Positions 27,901 through 35,790 of a DNA stretch of 64,000 nt are shown here, piece after piece. The notes under the pieces are model-generated. The model saw only the letters and a program-made list of their open reading frames with translations. It was not told the DNA's origin and made no database searches. Position 1 is the stretch's first letter. Each line of letters opens with the position of its first letter. The DNA is from Ostreococcus lucimarinus CCE9901 (taxonomy: Eukaryota; Chlorophyta; Mamiellophyceae; Mamiellales; Bathycoccaceae): the NCBI RefSeq assembly GCF_000092065.1, contig NC_009358.1:310001-374000 (forward strand), in the 5' to 3' direction. The translations under genes and the position numbers were made by a program.

Positions 27901-28417
27901 CGTCGAACATGATGACGTTCTCCTATCCCCAAGTTCTGAAATCGCGCCTTCGCCGCGCTTTTTAAACGACCGCGAAACGCTCCTTGAACTTGGATTCGAT
28001 CAAAAGCGCTACTGGGACTTTTACTGCGCCGTCATGCGTGGTGTCAACTACGATCACAAACAAAGTCGCGCGACCGTTACCGAATCGCCGTTGCGGCCCT
28101 TCATTCAACGCGTGTTCCCGCGTGTCTTCGACGCAAACGGCGACATCGAATGGTCCAAGGCAAAGGTGAAACGCGCGCTCAGCATCGACGTCATTGGCCT
28201 ATTGCGTCGATTCATAGAATACGAACACGGCTCGGAATGGGGCACTCTGGACAAGCTCATAGACGCGTTTGAGGACCGCGAGGAATTCGAACGCGACCCC
28301 ACGGGCTTTGGTTGGATGTGCGTTCAAGAGGCGGAGGGCGCCGTCGCCGTGGGTGACTGCGGCACCGGACCCACGACCCGTTCCGACGACGCCGACGAAG
28401 ATTCCTGGAACACGTAG
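24992..28417 (+). CDS. ZGRF1: ZGRF1-type superfamily 1 helicase with N-terminal DUF2439 domain
   Basis: A 1141-aa protein. Residues ~1-90 match the ZGRF1/Mte1 N-terminal domain (WRVTWTRERHKKKPRKRDG, SATLYDEKEN, then GGVGVYLDDLV). The SF1B helicase core is complete: Walker A GPFGSGKTHT (~518), AAHTNVAVDRVL, FIRVGSVRKI, Walker B VVLDECSQ (~667), VGDPLQLSP, LRTQYRLHP, VSTVDAFQGQEKD (~879) and NVALTRAKRHLIVVG (~907). Known ZGRF1 and Mte1 act in homologous recombination, D-loop processing and crosslink repair. No zf-GRF is visible. A ~200-aa C-terminal tail follows the helicase. The ATG at 24992 was chosen because the domain starts directly after it. Confidence 0.88.
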   Translation: MSARWRVTWTRERHKKKPRKRDGRLDVDAASRSATLYDEKENDDGTISFEVVAREKLPPKTWETLESGVEIALGGVGVYLDDLVDRGGGGGAESVEATKEATKKAGAERAKRHRHVNPAFQKKFVPPMLKRAKTRAPMVVNDDVDDDARDGGENEPKSDLAKLLQMFDGDVDAAIDMVDRNGGEAKKPIALNVKAKPVVHVPFATRPAPQSAPEATTSAPARRVSALGAAAAPAQMSTDVCVTFPSYNYAGSEFPRAQTFATVREYQAYFVSAICENLMLRLRDVSSTMHKLRTDGAQSAQKPDLLAKILWHRYKLRYFTQCEISSRKWTDKVDNTEKTCVRLMVKDFKSIKGPKPYAKGDFWIVSTEPWFEVKPLQEIGDRHRAPWLGVVECKWHGMDNEGRMEVQLLGPRPPRLRDNATIHVYAMHTSLNAFSETDELENILSLSAGRPSPLIDSILGKPPPKELEEEAELYLKDADIGVAPLQRSFKLNDDQARAVSGALASATSASHLPVRLIHGPFGSGKTHTIAAFVTKAAELLKSSNGRIMIAAHTNVAVDRVLQSLLEAGFTDFIRVGSVRKIDPVILPYSLHVKTGKGPSQAKELEAMLKETTSVRKRAILQKEIETLSSGKVGMRKALLKKCSVVGVTCYSSSHEDLKNMEFSVVVLDECSQMTEPSSLLPVVQSRCKTLVAVGDPLQLSPVVADVPESNRSKANVTRNPLKRTLFSRLSDAGHSKVTLRTQYRLHPALSAVPNKCFYDGVLIDGIGASDRTSLIRLTTGGVLSPIVWWDTSGFDTKEGQSKLNVEEATRVSGVVRCLLDNDVPAGRIGVIAFYAAQASCVSNKLAHAPHDVAREMTNVNDDEDFESFLPSDVQVSTVDAFQGQEKDVIIITLCGAPLSTFTNAERLNVALTRAKRHLIVVGAAAVAQKSNVSAWVETLKRARSTPNGYIPLSYETNAVLQKWSPAVKESVEHDDVLLSPSSEIAPSPRFLNDRETLLELGFDQKRYWDFYCAVMRGVNYDHKQSRATVTESPLRPFIQRVFPRVFDANGDIEWSKAKVKRALSIDVIGLLRRFIEYEHGSEWGTLDKLIDAFEDREEFERDPTGFGWMCVQEAEGAVAVGDCGTGPTTRSDDADEDSWNT

Positions 28418-28621
28418 ACTGTCGGTCAACTAGACGACGCACGCATTGCATGAAACATTCTTTAATTTCCGCAGCGGAAATTCCGCTCGCAGTCGCCCCG
28501 ACGCCGAGAAACAAAACGACACTTCGTCACTCGGCGACGCATCGCGCCCGAACTCAACCACCCGCGCGCGTTCGGCGCCCGAAATCCGCGCACGCGCGCA
28601 TCGGATTACACTTCTTCTAGC

Positions 28622-29458
28622 ATGCTCGCGCTGTCTCCCACCGCCCTCGCCGTCGTCAGCGACACCGACGAACGTCGTCGTCGCGCATCGAGCGCGCGAA
28701 CCGCCGACGACGCCGCGTCGACGTCTGCGCTCGAGCGCGCGCTCGCGGACGCGCGAACGCGCGCGCGCGAGTCGAGCGTGAAAGTGTGTGAGCTGGAGGA
28801 ATCGTGTGCGGCGCTCGCCATCGCAGCGGGACGCGCGGAAACGCGCGCAAAGGCGCTGGGGGAACGATTAGCCGACGCGGAACGCGGCGCGTCGTCGACG
28901 TTGGAGCGAGACGCGCTGGAGACACGCGTCAAGGCGCTGGAGACGGCAAATGAACGCCTGAGAGTGGGGTTGCGAGAGAAGAGCGAGCGCGTGGACGCGC
29001 TGGAGGCAGAGGTGCGGGAGGGGAGACGCGCGGAGGATTCGGCGGGCGACGCGGCGACGACGACGGAGACGGAGACGGCGGCTCGGAGGGAACGAGAGAT
29101 CGTGCGCTTGCGTGGAGAGTTGAGTCGACAAGCACAGGTGATTGCAGATGCGTATAGGGATGAGGTACAGCGATTGCAGCGAGAGTTGGCGATGAGCCAA
29201 GGGCGATGTGAACGCGCGGAGAAGGAGAACGCGCAGTTGAAGAAGAAACTAGCCACCCGCGTGGGCGAACGTAGGACGTACGAGTCACCGTACGCGTACG
29301 CCAAGTACGAGGGAAAGATCGATACAATCAGGCATGCATCATCGCCATCGCGAAGTCCATTGGCTCGACGATGCGAAAACGTGTTCGAACGATTGGCGAC
29401 GCCGAAAAGAATCTCGGAACGGTCGTCTCCCGCAATTTCGCCGAAGAGTTTTCGATGA
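28622..29458 (+). CDS. Coiled-coil protein, unknown
   Basis: A 278-aa protein. Residues ~35-225 form an uninterrupted coiled coil (e.g. REREIVRLRGELSRQAQVI, RLQRELAMSQGRCERAEKEN). The C-terminal 55 residues are Ser/Pro/Arg-rich with SP motifs (SPSRSPLARR), a typical phosphorylation region. No domain was recognised. It is on the same strand as the helicase gene, 204 bp downstream, and converges with the ePHD gene across 65 bp. Confidence 0.65.
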   Translation: MLALSPTALAVVSDTDERRRRASSARTADDAASTSALERALADARTRARESSVKVCELEESCAALAIAAGRAETRAKALGERLADAERGASSTLERDALETRVKALETANERLRVGLREKSERVDALEAEVREGRRAEDSAGDAATTTETETAARREREIVRLRGELSRQAQVIADAYRDEVQRLQRELAMSQGRCERAEKENAQLKKKLATRVGERRTYESPYAYAKYEGKIDTIRHASSPSRSPLARRCENVFERLATPKRISERSSPAISPKSFR

Positions 29459-29523
29459 TCGGATTCTTAGATGACTACTAAAGGATTTTAATCTATGGAG
29501 CTATGCGTGTAAACACTCGTTAT

Positions 29524-32500
29524 TTATTTCCCTCGTCTCGCACGTTTCGTTTCCGCGAGGATGGAATCGACGCAAATCGCACATCGCACGTACTCGTAGA
29601 ATTTCGGGAGCTGAAAGCCAGACGGCGCCCACACTGGATGGTCGGCGATGGCGTCGAATGAGGCCCCGGAAGAACACGAATCGCAGAAAGCCCGCGAACA
29701 AGAGATGCATCGGAATGTGATGTGATTCGGTGACGCTTCTTTGAGGCACACCAAGCAACTATGTTGTGGACACTTCCAACCCTTTTGCGGAACGGTGCGA
29801 ATGTACGCGCACCCCATCGAAGTGATGCGCGGACACGAAATGCAGCGAATCTTCAAACCAGCCTTTTCCGGTGGAAGAAAGGCGGGCGGAATGTTTTTGC
29901 ACTGTCCAGGCACTCCACCACAGTACACGCAGTTGTGTTCGTGCAAAGTCCACCACGTGGGGTCTTCGACTTCTGCCCTCTTTTGCTTTCGTTCAGCGGC
30001 GGCGTCCCAGAGTTCGGCATCTTTTGAGGCGAATTCCGGAGGCACGTTCCCGTTCGCTGGAATTTTCTCGAGCGAAGACACGAGCGATTCCGGCGGGTTT
30101 GCAGATAACTTATTCAACGCAGCACCACGCTTCCACGCTATATCTTGCCCGTTGGTGCCGACGACTTTCATGAAGTACGTCGTGCGCTTCACCGGATCCA
30201 ATCCCCAAACTCTGTTCGCAATGCGCCACATGTTCATCAAATTCGGCGCACCAGAGGCGTCGATCTTACTCGAGAATTCGCCATCGAGTTGCAAAATAGA
30301 AGTAACGCCCGAAAGCAAACCTTGCTGACGTCCAAGATTGTGGAAGCTGCACAACAGAAAGGAGATGTTGTTCTCTGGCGCCATGGTGTTGAATCTCGCC
30401 GCAGAGTACAGCGCAACGCCCAAAGGCTGATCGGTTTCGTCCAAGCGAGCGTATTCTAACTTGGCCATACTCATCCCTTCCGCCGCGCTATTCAACGCAT
30501 TTTCATCCTCCGCGATGACTAGCACTTTCTGCGCCTGCTTGCGCATCGTCTGAAGGATATGCATGAGAGCGTCGACGGGATTCGTCTTCGCATCAATCTC
30601 AAACTGTAAAAACTTGGCCAGTGGCGCGGGAACGACGGGTGGTTCAACCACGCGCTCACTCGTGCTATGTACGATCAGATCTCTCCACTTTACCGGTAGA
30701 GACTTCGTACTTTGGCCCAGTCCTGGGAAAATGACGCGTCCCAAGGCGACGGCGTGAGGGCCGTCAAAGTCATCGGCTTTGCCCAACAAGAACGTGGATC
30801 CTGCTTGAAGAACTTTCTCTTGGACAGCGGAGGAAAGCGCGCCGACACTCGCCTCATTTCGCCAGTCGTCACAAATCACGCTCTTGAACATCGTAGTTTT
30901 CAACGCTTCGCATTGACTCATGCGCTCGTACGAAACGACGAGGTAATCATACGACAGTGCTTTTATCATTTGAACATTGTTCGCACTCTTTTCATCCTCT
31001 TCAGACATCAACGTGACACTACGCAGGGAAGTACACCAACGATGAAGATCAGCGATCCATAAGTGTGCTGTTTCCTTCGGGCAAAGAATCAAGTGCTGAC
31101 CCGGTTCGCGTAAGCCGTCTCGAACCCATTGAATAAAAGCGAGCGACGTGAGCCGCTTGCCCAGGCCCGTTTCAAAAGCAAGCAGCCCGTTCACGCCCAG
31201 CGAATGCAGGTTTCGCATCCAATGAATCGCGTCGATTTGATGTGACTTCAAATATTTCCAAGGCGCGAGATCCGCGTAAAGAGCTTTGCCTTGCGGAATC
31301 TTCGGCGCCAATCTGGTCAAATGATCCAACGCCGTTTTAATCTCTGCTTCCCCGAGTTCGTCACTGAGCGAATTCAAGCGACTCGCCTCTTCCGCTTCGA
31401 GATGTTTACAGGCGTCTTGCATATCCCGTAAGAGCTTGCTCGGGGCTCCTCCCTTGTGCGTCGAATCCAAGTAATGGCGCACGCATGTGATCGTCGCAAT
31501 TCGCTTTGCCTCAGCGCTCGTCGCCCGCGGGAAAACTTCCAGCGTCACATCTTTTTGCTTCTCTTCCTGCGCGCTCGGATGCGACTTTTGGGCGCTCGCA
31601 GTGCTTCTATTCGGATCCACAAATGCAGCGTCTTCCTCGTGCGATTGCGCCTTCACATCCCAAAACACATTCTTATTACGTAACATATCGCTCGTGCCAT
31701 CTTCGCGGTATCCACACGTGAGGAAACGCTGTTGCTCGAATTCGGGCGCGCTGTGCGCCTTGCAAAACACCATGGGCTGTCCTGATGCCGCTTGCCTCAA
31801 CATAATTTGTTTATCGGCACGCGCACATAGTGGATGAAACGCGGTATAACACTTGTGCATCGCGCACTGCGTGCACGCGCCTATTTCTTCACAAACCGAA
31901 CACTTCAATTTCATGCGTTTCGACTGAACGAGCAACATGTCGACAATGGGAGATTCCCCAGTCTTTTGATGACGCATGACTACTTCGGGTAAGTGCAAAG
32001 CGCACGCAAGATGCGCATGGTGACCCGGCGAAAGCCATGGTGTTTCGAATTTCGACGCTGGGACCACACGCACGAGTGCGCCACCCGGATGTGGGCACAA
32101 TGCACAGATACCCCTAGGAGTTCCACAGCTCACGAGCGGGCCTTTGGTGACGCCCTCTTTGCAACCAGTGCAGTACCAATCACCCTCAGGAAGGTTCTTG
32201 ATTCCGTAGCAAGACATGTGAACCTGAATTTCGCATCCGTCGCAGAAGACAATCTCATCCTTCGCATGCCACCAATCTGGCGCTTGATGGCCGCAGACGT
32301 GACACACATCGTAATCCTCGAGAGACGTCCTCCACAGCCTAGAAATATGCTCGGGAGGCGGCGGTGGCATCTTCCCACGTGGTCGAGTTTGATGCGGAGG
32401 GTTTTTAAGCTGACCCGGTTTCACGGGCTTTCCGTCCGGTGTCTTGCCGTATTGCAACACATGCAACTGACTCGCCAGTGCGTCAGCTTTTGCTTGCACC

Positions 32501-33117
32501 TTCGAGTGTTTCTTTCTCATCTCCTTGGCGTATGCCACGGCTCGATCAGCGGCGCGCTTTTTACTGACGGCAAACTGATACGCGCTCGCCGCCGCCGCCG
32601 CCGTCATCGTCCACTCTGGTAAAGATTCTGGCTTGCGTGCCTTGACTCGCTCGAGCACTTCGCCCATCGTTGGCGTCACGCGTCCACCATTCAAACTTTC
32701 CGGCCCGAGTGCGAACGTCTCCAAAAACGCCATTATCGACGTCGTCTTCATACTAGATTCATCCAAATCCACAATCGTCTCCGCGCGTTCGTCAAACAAA
32801 TCATCAAACTGCCCCGGCGCGTCAACTCTCGCTCCCTCCGCGTCGCTCTCGTCGTTCATCCCATACGTCCCATTCACCGTCTCTACCTCCATATCCTCCA
32901 CCGTCGCTATGCGTGCGTCTATATCCGCCATCCACGCCGGCTCTCCGTCTCCACCATCGTCTTCCTCGCCGTTCGCCGACGTCGTCTCGCCGTCGCCGTT
33001 GCCTCGCGAGCCGCCTCTTTCATTCCCGCTCCCCGCCGCCACGCGCGCCACGAGCGCCGCGATCGCGTCCTGTGCGCTCATATCCGCATCGCTCTCGACC
33101 GCGTTCGCGCCGTGCAT
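29524..33117 (-). CDS. PHD/ePHD protein with a degenerate SNF2-like ATPase region and C-terminal zinc fingers
   Basis: A 1197-aa protein starting at the first ATG of the frame. The order is: an acidic N-terminus; a PHD finger (~269, CHVCGHQAP to GDWYCTGC); an extended PHD of the BRPF/JADE type (~339-459, CALCPHPGGALV, HHAHLACALHLPEV, CSVCEEIGACTQC, FHPLCARA); and an SNF2-like region (~620-1040) with LKSHQIDAIHWMRNL, a Walker A relative FETGLGKRLTSLAF, and ICDDWRNEAS where DEAH/DEGH is expected. At the C-terminus (~1055-1190) are cysteine clusters resembling NSD-type PHD fingers (NCVYCGGVPGQCK, CPQHSCLVCL, CSRAFCDSC). The fingers suggest histone reading. The ATPase motifs are altered, so remodelling activity is doubtful; this is inference. 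Confidence 0.8.
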   Translation of the reverse strand: MHGANAVESDADMSAQDAIAALVARVAAGSGNERGGSRGNGDGETTSANGEEDDGGDGEPAWMADIDARIATVEDMEVETVNGTYGMNDESDAEGARVDAPGQFDDLFDERAETIVDLDESSMKTTSIMAFLETFALGPESLNGGRVTPTMGEVLERVKARKPESLPEWTMTAAAAASAYQFAVSKKRAADRAVAYAKEMRKKHSKVQAKADALASQLHVLQYGKTPDGKPVKPGQLKNPPHQTRPRGKMPPPPPEHISRLWRTSLEDYDVCHVCGHQAPDWWHAKDEIVFCDGCEIQVHMSCYGIKNLPEGDWYCTGCKEGVTKGPLVSCGTPRGICALCPHPGGALVRVVPASKFETPWLSPGHHAHLACALHLPEVVMRHQKTGESPIVDMLLVQSKRMKLKCSVCEEIGACTQCAMHKCYTAFHPLCARADKQIMLRQAASGQPMVFCKAHSAPEFEQQRFLTCGYREDGTSDMLRNKNVFWDVKAQSHEEDAAFVDPNRSTASAQKSHPSAQEEKQKDVTLEVFPRATSAEAKRIATITCVRHYLDSTHKGGAPSKLLRDMQDACKHLEAEEASRLNSLSDELGEAEIKTALDHLTRLAPKIPQGKALYADLAPWKYLKSHQIDAIHWMRNLHSLGVNGLLAFETGLGKRLTSLAFIQWVRDGLREPGQHLILCPKETAHLWIADLHRWCTSLRSVTLMSEEDEKSANNVQMIKALSYDYLVVSYERMSQCEALKTTMFKSVICDDWRNEASVGALSSAVQEKVLQAGSTFLLGKADDFDGPHAVALGRVIFPGLGQSTKSLPVKWRDLIVHSTSERVVEPPVVPAPLAKFLQFEIDAKTNPVDALMHILQTMRKQAQKVLVIAEDENALNSAAEGMSMAKLEYARLDETDQPLGVALYSAARFNTMAPENNISFLLCSFHNLGRQQGLLSGVTSILQLDGEFSSKIDASGAPNLMNMWRIANRVWGLDPVKRTTYFMKVVGTNGQDIAWKRGAALNKLSANPPESLVSSLEKIPANGNVPPEFASKDAELWDAAAERKQKRAEVEDPTWWTLHEHNCVYCGGVPGQCKNIPPAFLPPEKAGLKIRCISCPRITSMGCAYIRTVPQKGWKCPQHSCLVCLKEASPNHITFRCISCSRAFCDSCSSGASFDAIADHPVWAPSGFQLPKFYEYVRCAICVDSILAETKRARRGK

Positions 33118-33516
33118 ATCGCGCGTCGACGTCGCGCGCTTCCGACGAACGCAATCGAAGATTCCGCCGATTCCGAAAGATCGCGACGAATTCCCGTCGA
33201 TTCGCGCGCTCGCGGGCCGCCGCGGCGCGTCGACCGCGACCGTGACCGCGATTTCCGCGTGCGGTGCGCGCGCGGTCGCCGCGGATGTCGCGCGCGTCGC
33301 CGTGTGCGGAGCGGACGACTGCACGTCGACGCCGAATACTGTTTACCCATAGAAGACACGAAACGTCTCATTGGACGACCGAACGTTCGGTCGAACACAT
33401 CCGACACACCCGCGCGCGCGCCACGATCGCGTGGCCGCGACCGCGCGCCGATTCCAAACGCGATTATCGATCTTCCCGCCGGCGCGTCGCGGGTCGAGTC
33501 GCGCGTGGACGACGGC
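33118..33516. promoter_or_regulatory. Bidirectional region, ePHD gene / TMEM8-like gene
   Basis: A 399-bp gap between divergent starts. It reads open in several frames, but the translations are Arg-rich and low complexity. An unannotated 5' exon of either gene could lie here; I cannot define one. Confidence 0.4.
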
Positions 33517-34445
33517 ATGCCGGCGCATCGTGAATTTGCGCTGACTGAATATTTCGTCTCAGTAGATGCGCGAAAGCGCGCGAACTGCGCGACGGACGCG
33601 GTGGACGGTTTCGTGAAGATCAACCACGGTCTATGCGTCGAGATTCCTCTCTTCGCGCGCGTGGGATTGGCGCTTACGAACGCGTTTTATTGGGTCCTGG
33701 CGTGGAAGTTGCTGCGTTCGACGGGTGAGGCGCGAGCGAAGCGAAGCGAAGCGAAGACGACGCGCCGTTGGAAATGTTGCGCGAAACGTGAGACTGACGG
33801 CGGTGCGTGGAACGTGCGTTATCAGGAATGTTTGATGATTCTCAGTGCGCGCGTGATTTGTGTCGTTCGCACGCGTTTCACGTTTTGCTTGTTTTTGGCA
33901 TCGCGTCCGCTTCGACGGCGTACCATTTCTACCAGCTCGGTCTGGATCGAGAGATTTCGAGGGCGTCGCGCTCAGCGTGCGATTGCTTCAAATTTCGTGG
34001 ATTTACGCTACCTGGAACTGGTACGACGTCAAAGAAGGTCAAGGCTTCGCCGCTCAAGGTGACGTCGCTGAGGCAGCTTTCAGACGAGCGCGTCGGTTTC
34101 GACCGTTTACGCTCGGACTCTGCGCGAGATCTCTCTGCGAGTGCGGCATGTTCGCCGTCGCCGACGAAACCTTCGGTGACGACCATGTCTTTATATAATT
34201 ATCCCGGTGAGTTGGTGAGATGGCTGTGCGCGATGGACATAGGATGCGCAATCATCTACGGCGTATTTTGCGCGACTTGCTTCGGCGCTGAGAAGATTCT
34301 CAGCGCCGGTCGTTTGCCGACCGTATTTCTTGTCACCGCCATGATATGCCAGCGCGCCGAAAAATACTGGGCCTACGTCGTGTTACACAGCATTTGGCAC
34401 GCCCTGAGCGCCGCGCTCATGCTCGATTTCTTGCTTGCGCAGTAG
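33517..34445 (+). CDS. TMEM8-like (DUF3522/CREST superfamily) membrane protein, two exons
   Basis: The exons are 33517-33724 and 33826-34445, giving 275 aa. About five hydrophobic segments are visible. Three short motifs match the CREST superfamily (ceramidases, PAQR, TMEM8): SASTAYHFYQL (~95, Ser plus His), AMDIGCAII (~203, Asp) and HSIWHALSA (~256, the HxxxH pair). The last is nearly the same as the end of TMEM8 proteins (HSIWH). Family members are metal-dependent membrane hydrolases; TMEM8A/PGAP6 acts on GPI-anchored proteins. A hydrophilic loop (~120-190) separates the second and third helices. The splice uses GTGAGG, CAG and GACTGAC; the spliced length is divisible by three. The start at 33517 is the least certain part. 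Confidence 0.65.
33725..33825 (+). other. Intron of the TMEM8-like gene (101 nt)
   Basis: Starts GTGAGG, ends TCAG; GACTGAC at 33792-33798. Phase 1. The 5' part contains a run of AGCGA repeats. Confidence 0.85.
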
Positions 34446-34540
34446 CGCGTCGAGCGAATATTGAATATTCTTTTTTTTTGATGCCCTCGTCGTCGCACCT
34501 TCTTCTGTACTCACTACCGTATTATTAATAAAATCAATCA

Positions 34541-35730
34541 CTAAAAGTGTAAAGACACGGGAGCACTCTCCTTCTCTTCCTTCTCCGCGGCCCTGCCACC
34601 TTCAGATCGGGCGTAGAACAAAATGTATCCGTGCTCGCTCCCCGCGGAGCCGCCATCCGTCGTCGAGCCAAAGACTTGTTGAAGCTGCTCTTCATCCACG
34701 ACTTCAACGCAATCGTCATCGTACAAGAACCAGCGATGATTATTCTTGGCGAAACACACGTAGTGTCCGTGATTAGGCCCGGAGCCGATGTGAACGACGA
34801 CGGCGAAAAGCTTATAACTCGCATCGGGATTCTCCGCTTCGTCTATCAAGTTGGGAATTTTCAATTCGGAAGGGAACACCACGCGATGATTCAGTTTCGC
34901 GTGCCTGCCGAGCGCCTCGATGTACTTGAACCGCTTCAAGTGTAACGACAATACTTTCGGCGCTTCATGAATCAGCATTCGCTTCTGCGCCTCGTGTAAC
35001 CCACCGCATCGATCGCACTGAAACTTGTCGTTTTTGTCCAACAACTCCTTGGCGCTGAAATTATTCAAGCACGCCGTGATGGAAGTGTTCTGCTCGACAT
35101 CAACCGACAGGTCCAAAAAGCACTCCTCTCTATTCGTCGTGTTCTCACACCATAAACACCGCGTCTGATTCGCCAGTTTCCCCTCGAACACATCGTGTAT
35201 CCACGTCTTCTTCCCCGGTTCCCACGCGCCGTCTCGCTTCAACTTCGTCTGTAAATTTTCGCAACACTCATTCAGCAAGAAGTTTAAAAACTCGTGCGCA
35301 TCCTGATGCATGTGTCCTCGAAACAACACGTTATCCTTCCTCAACCGTTCGATGAACGCCCTCGGGCTGACGTATCCCGTGCGTTTCGTTTGTCCCGAAA
35401 TCTCTCGAAACAGATCCCCGAGCGCCGCCAGCATGCTGTCGGGCGTCTCCTTTCCTCGTCCGCTCGTCGACGTCCCATCGTTCGCCGCCGCGTGATGTTC
35501 GATCAATCGTTCTCGAAACTCATCGCACGCGTACAGCGCCTGGAGCACCGAGTTACAGTAGCACGTGTTGCCAAAGTTTTCCAATCCAAAAAACTTTGCC
35601 GACGGTGGGAACGCGTCGCCGAGCGTCTTCGCGTTGACTTGCGCGCGCGCGCGTCGCCGATGACTCCCGCCCGCGCGTTCGCGTTCGGCGACGCCGCGGC
35701 GAGAGATTTGACAAAGTTTAGAAAGCCCAT
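34541..35730 (-). CDS. USP12/46-type ubiquitin-specific protease; start region out of frame
   Basis: The conserved protease reads continuously from about 35640 down to 34541. Catalytic blocks are clear: the Cys box GLENFGNTCYCNSVLQALY, the HQDAHEFLNFLLNE block, a Cys4 zinc ribbon (CLWCEN and CDRCGG), and the His box PNHGHYVCFAKNNHRWFLYDDD. The best match is USP12/USP46 and plant UBP3/UBP4, nuclear deubiquitinases with substrates that include monoubiquitinated histone H2B. Plant homologues start with Met-Gly about 12 residues before the LGDxFP motif. The only ATG-Gly here (35730, MGFLNFVKSLAAASPNA) is in another frame, separated by a 13-nt CG run at 35641-35653. No GACTGAC intron is visible. 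The upstream open frame has no suitable ATG. Confidence 0.85.
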
Positions 35731-35790
35731 GACCGGCAATGGCGAGTCGACGCGTGCGAGAGGTGAGTGCGTGAAATACAGTTGGGGAAG

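Noticed and set aside
33112-34062. 316-codon plus-strand frame
   Set aside because: Its 5' half is Arg-rich noise and its 3' end reads through the intron in the wrong frame; only 33517-33724 is kept as an exon.
33860-34198. Alternative frame in the TMEM8-like gene with a hydrophobic stretch (LLQISWIYATWNWYDV)
   Set aside because: The main frame carries all CREST motifs and continues to the C-terminus; this frame ends early and needs extra unseen splicing.
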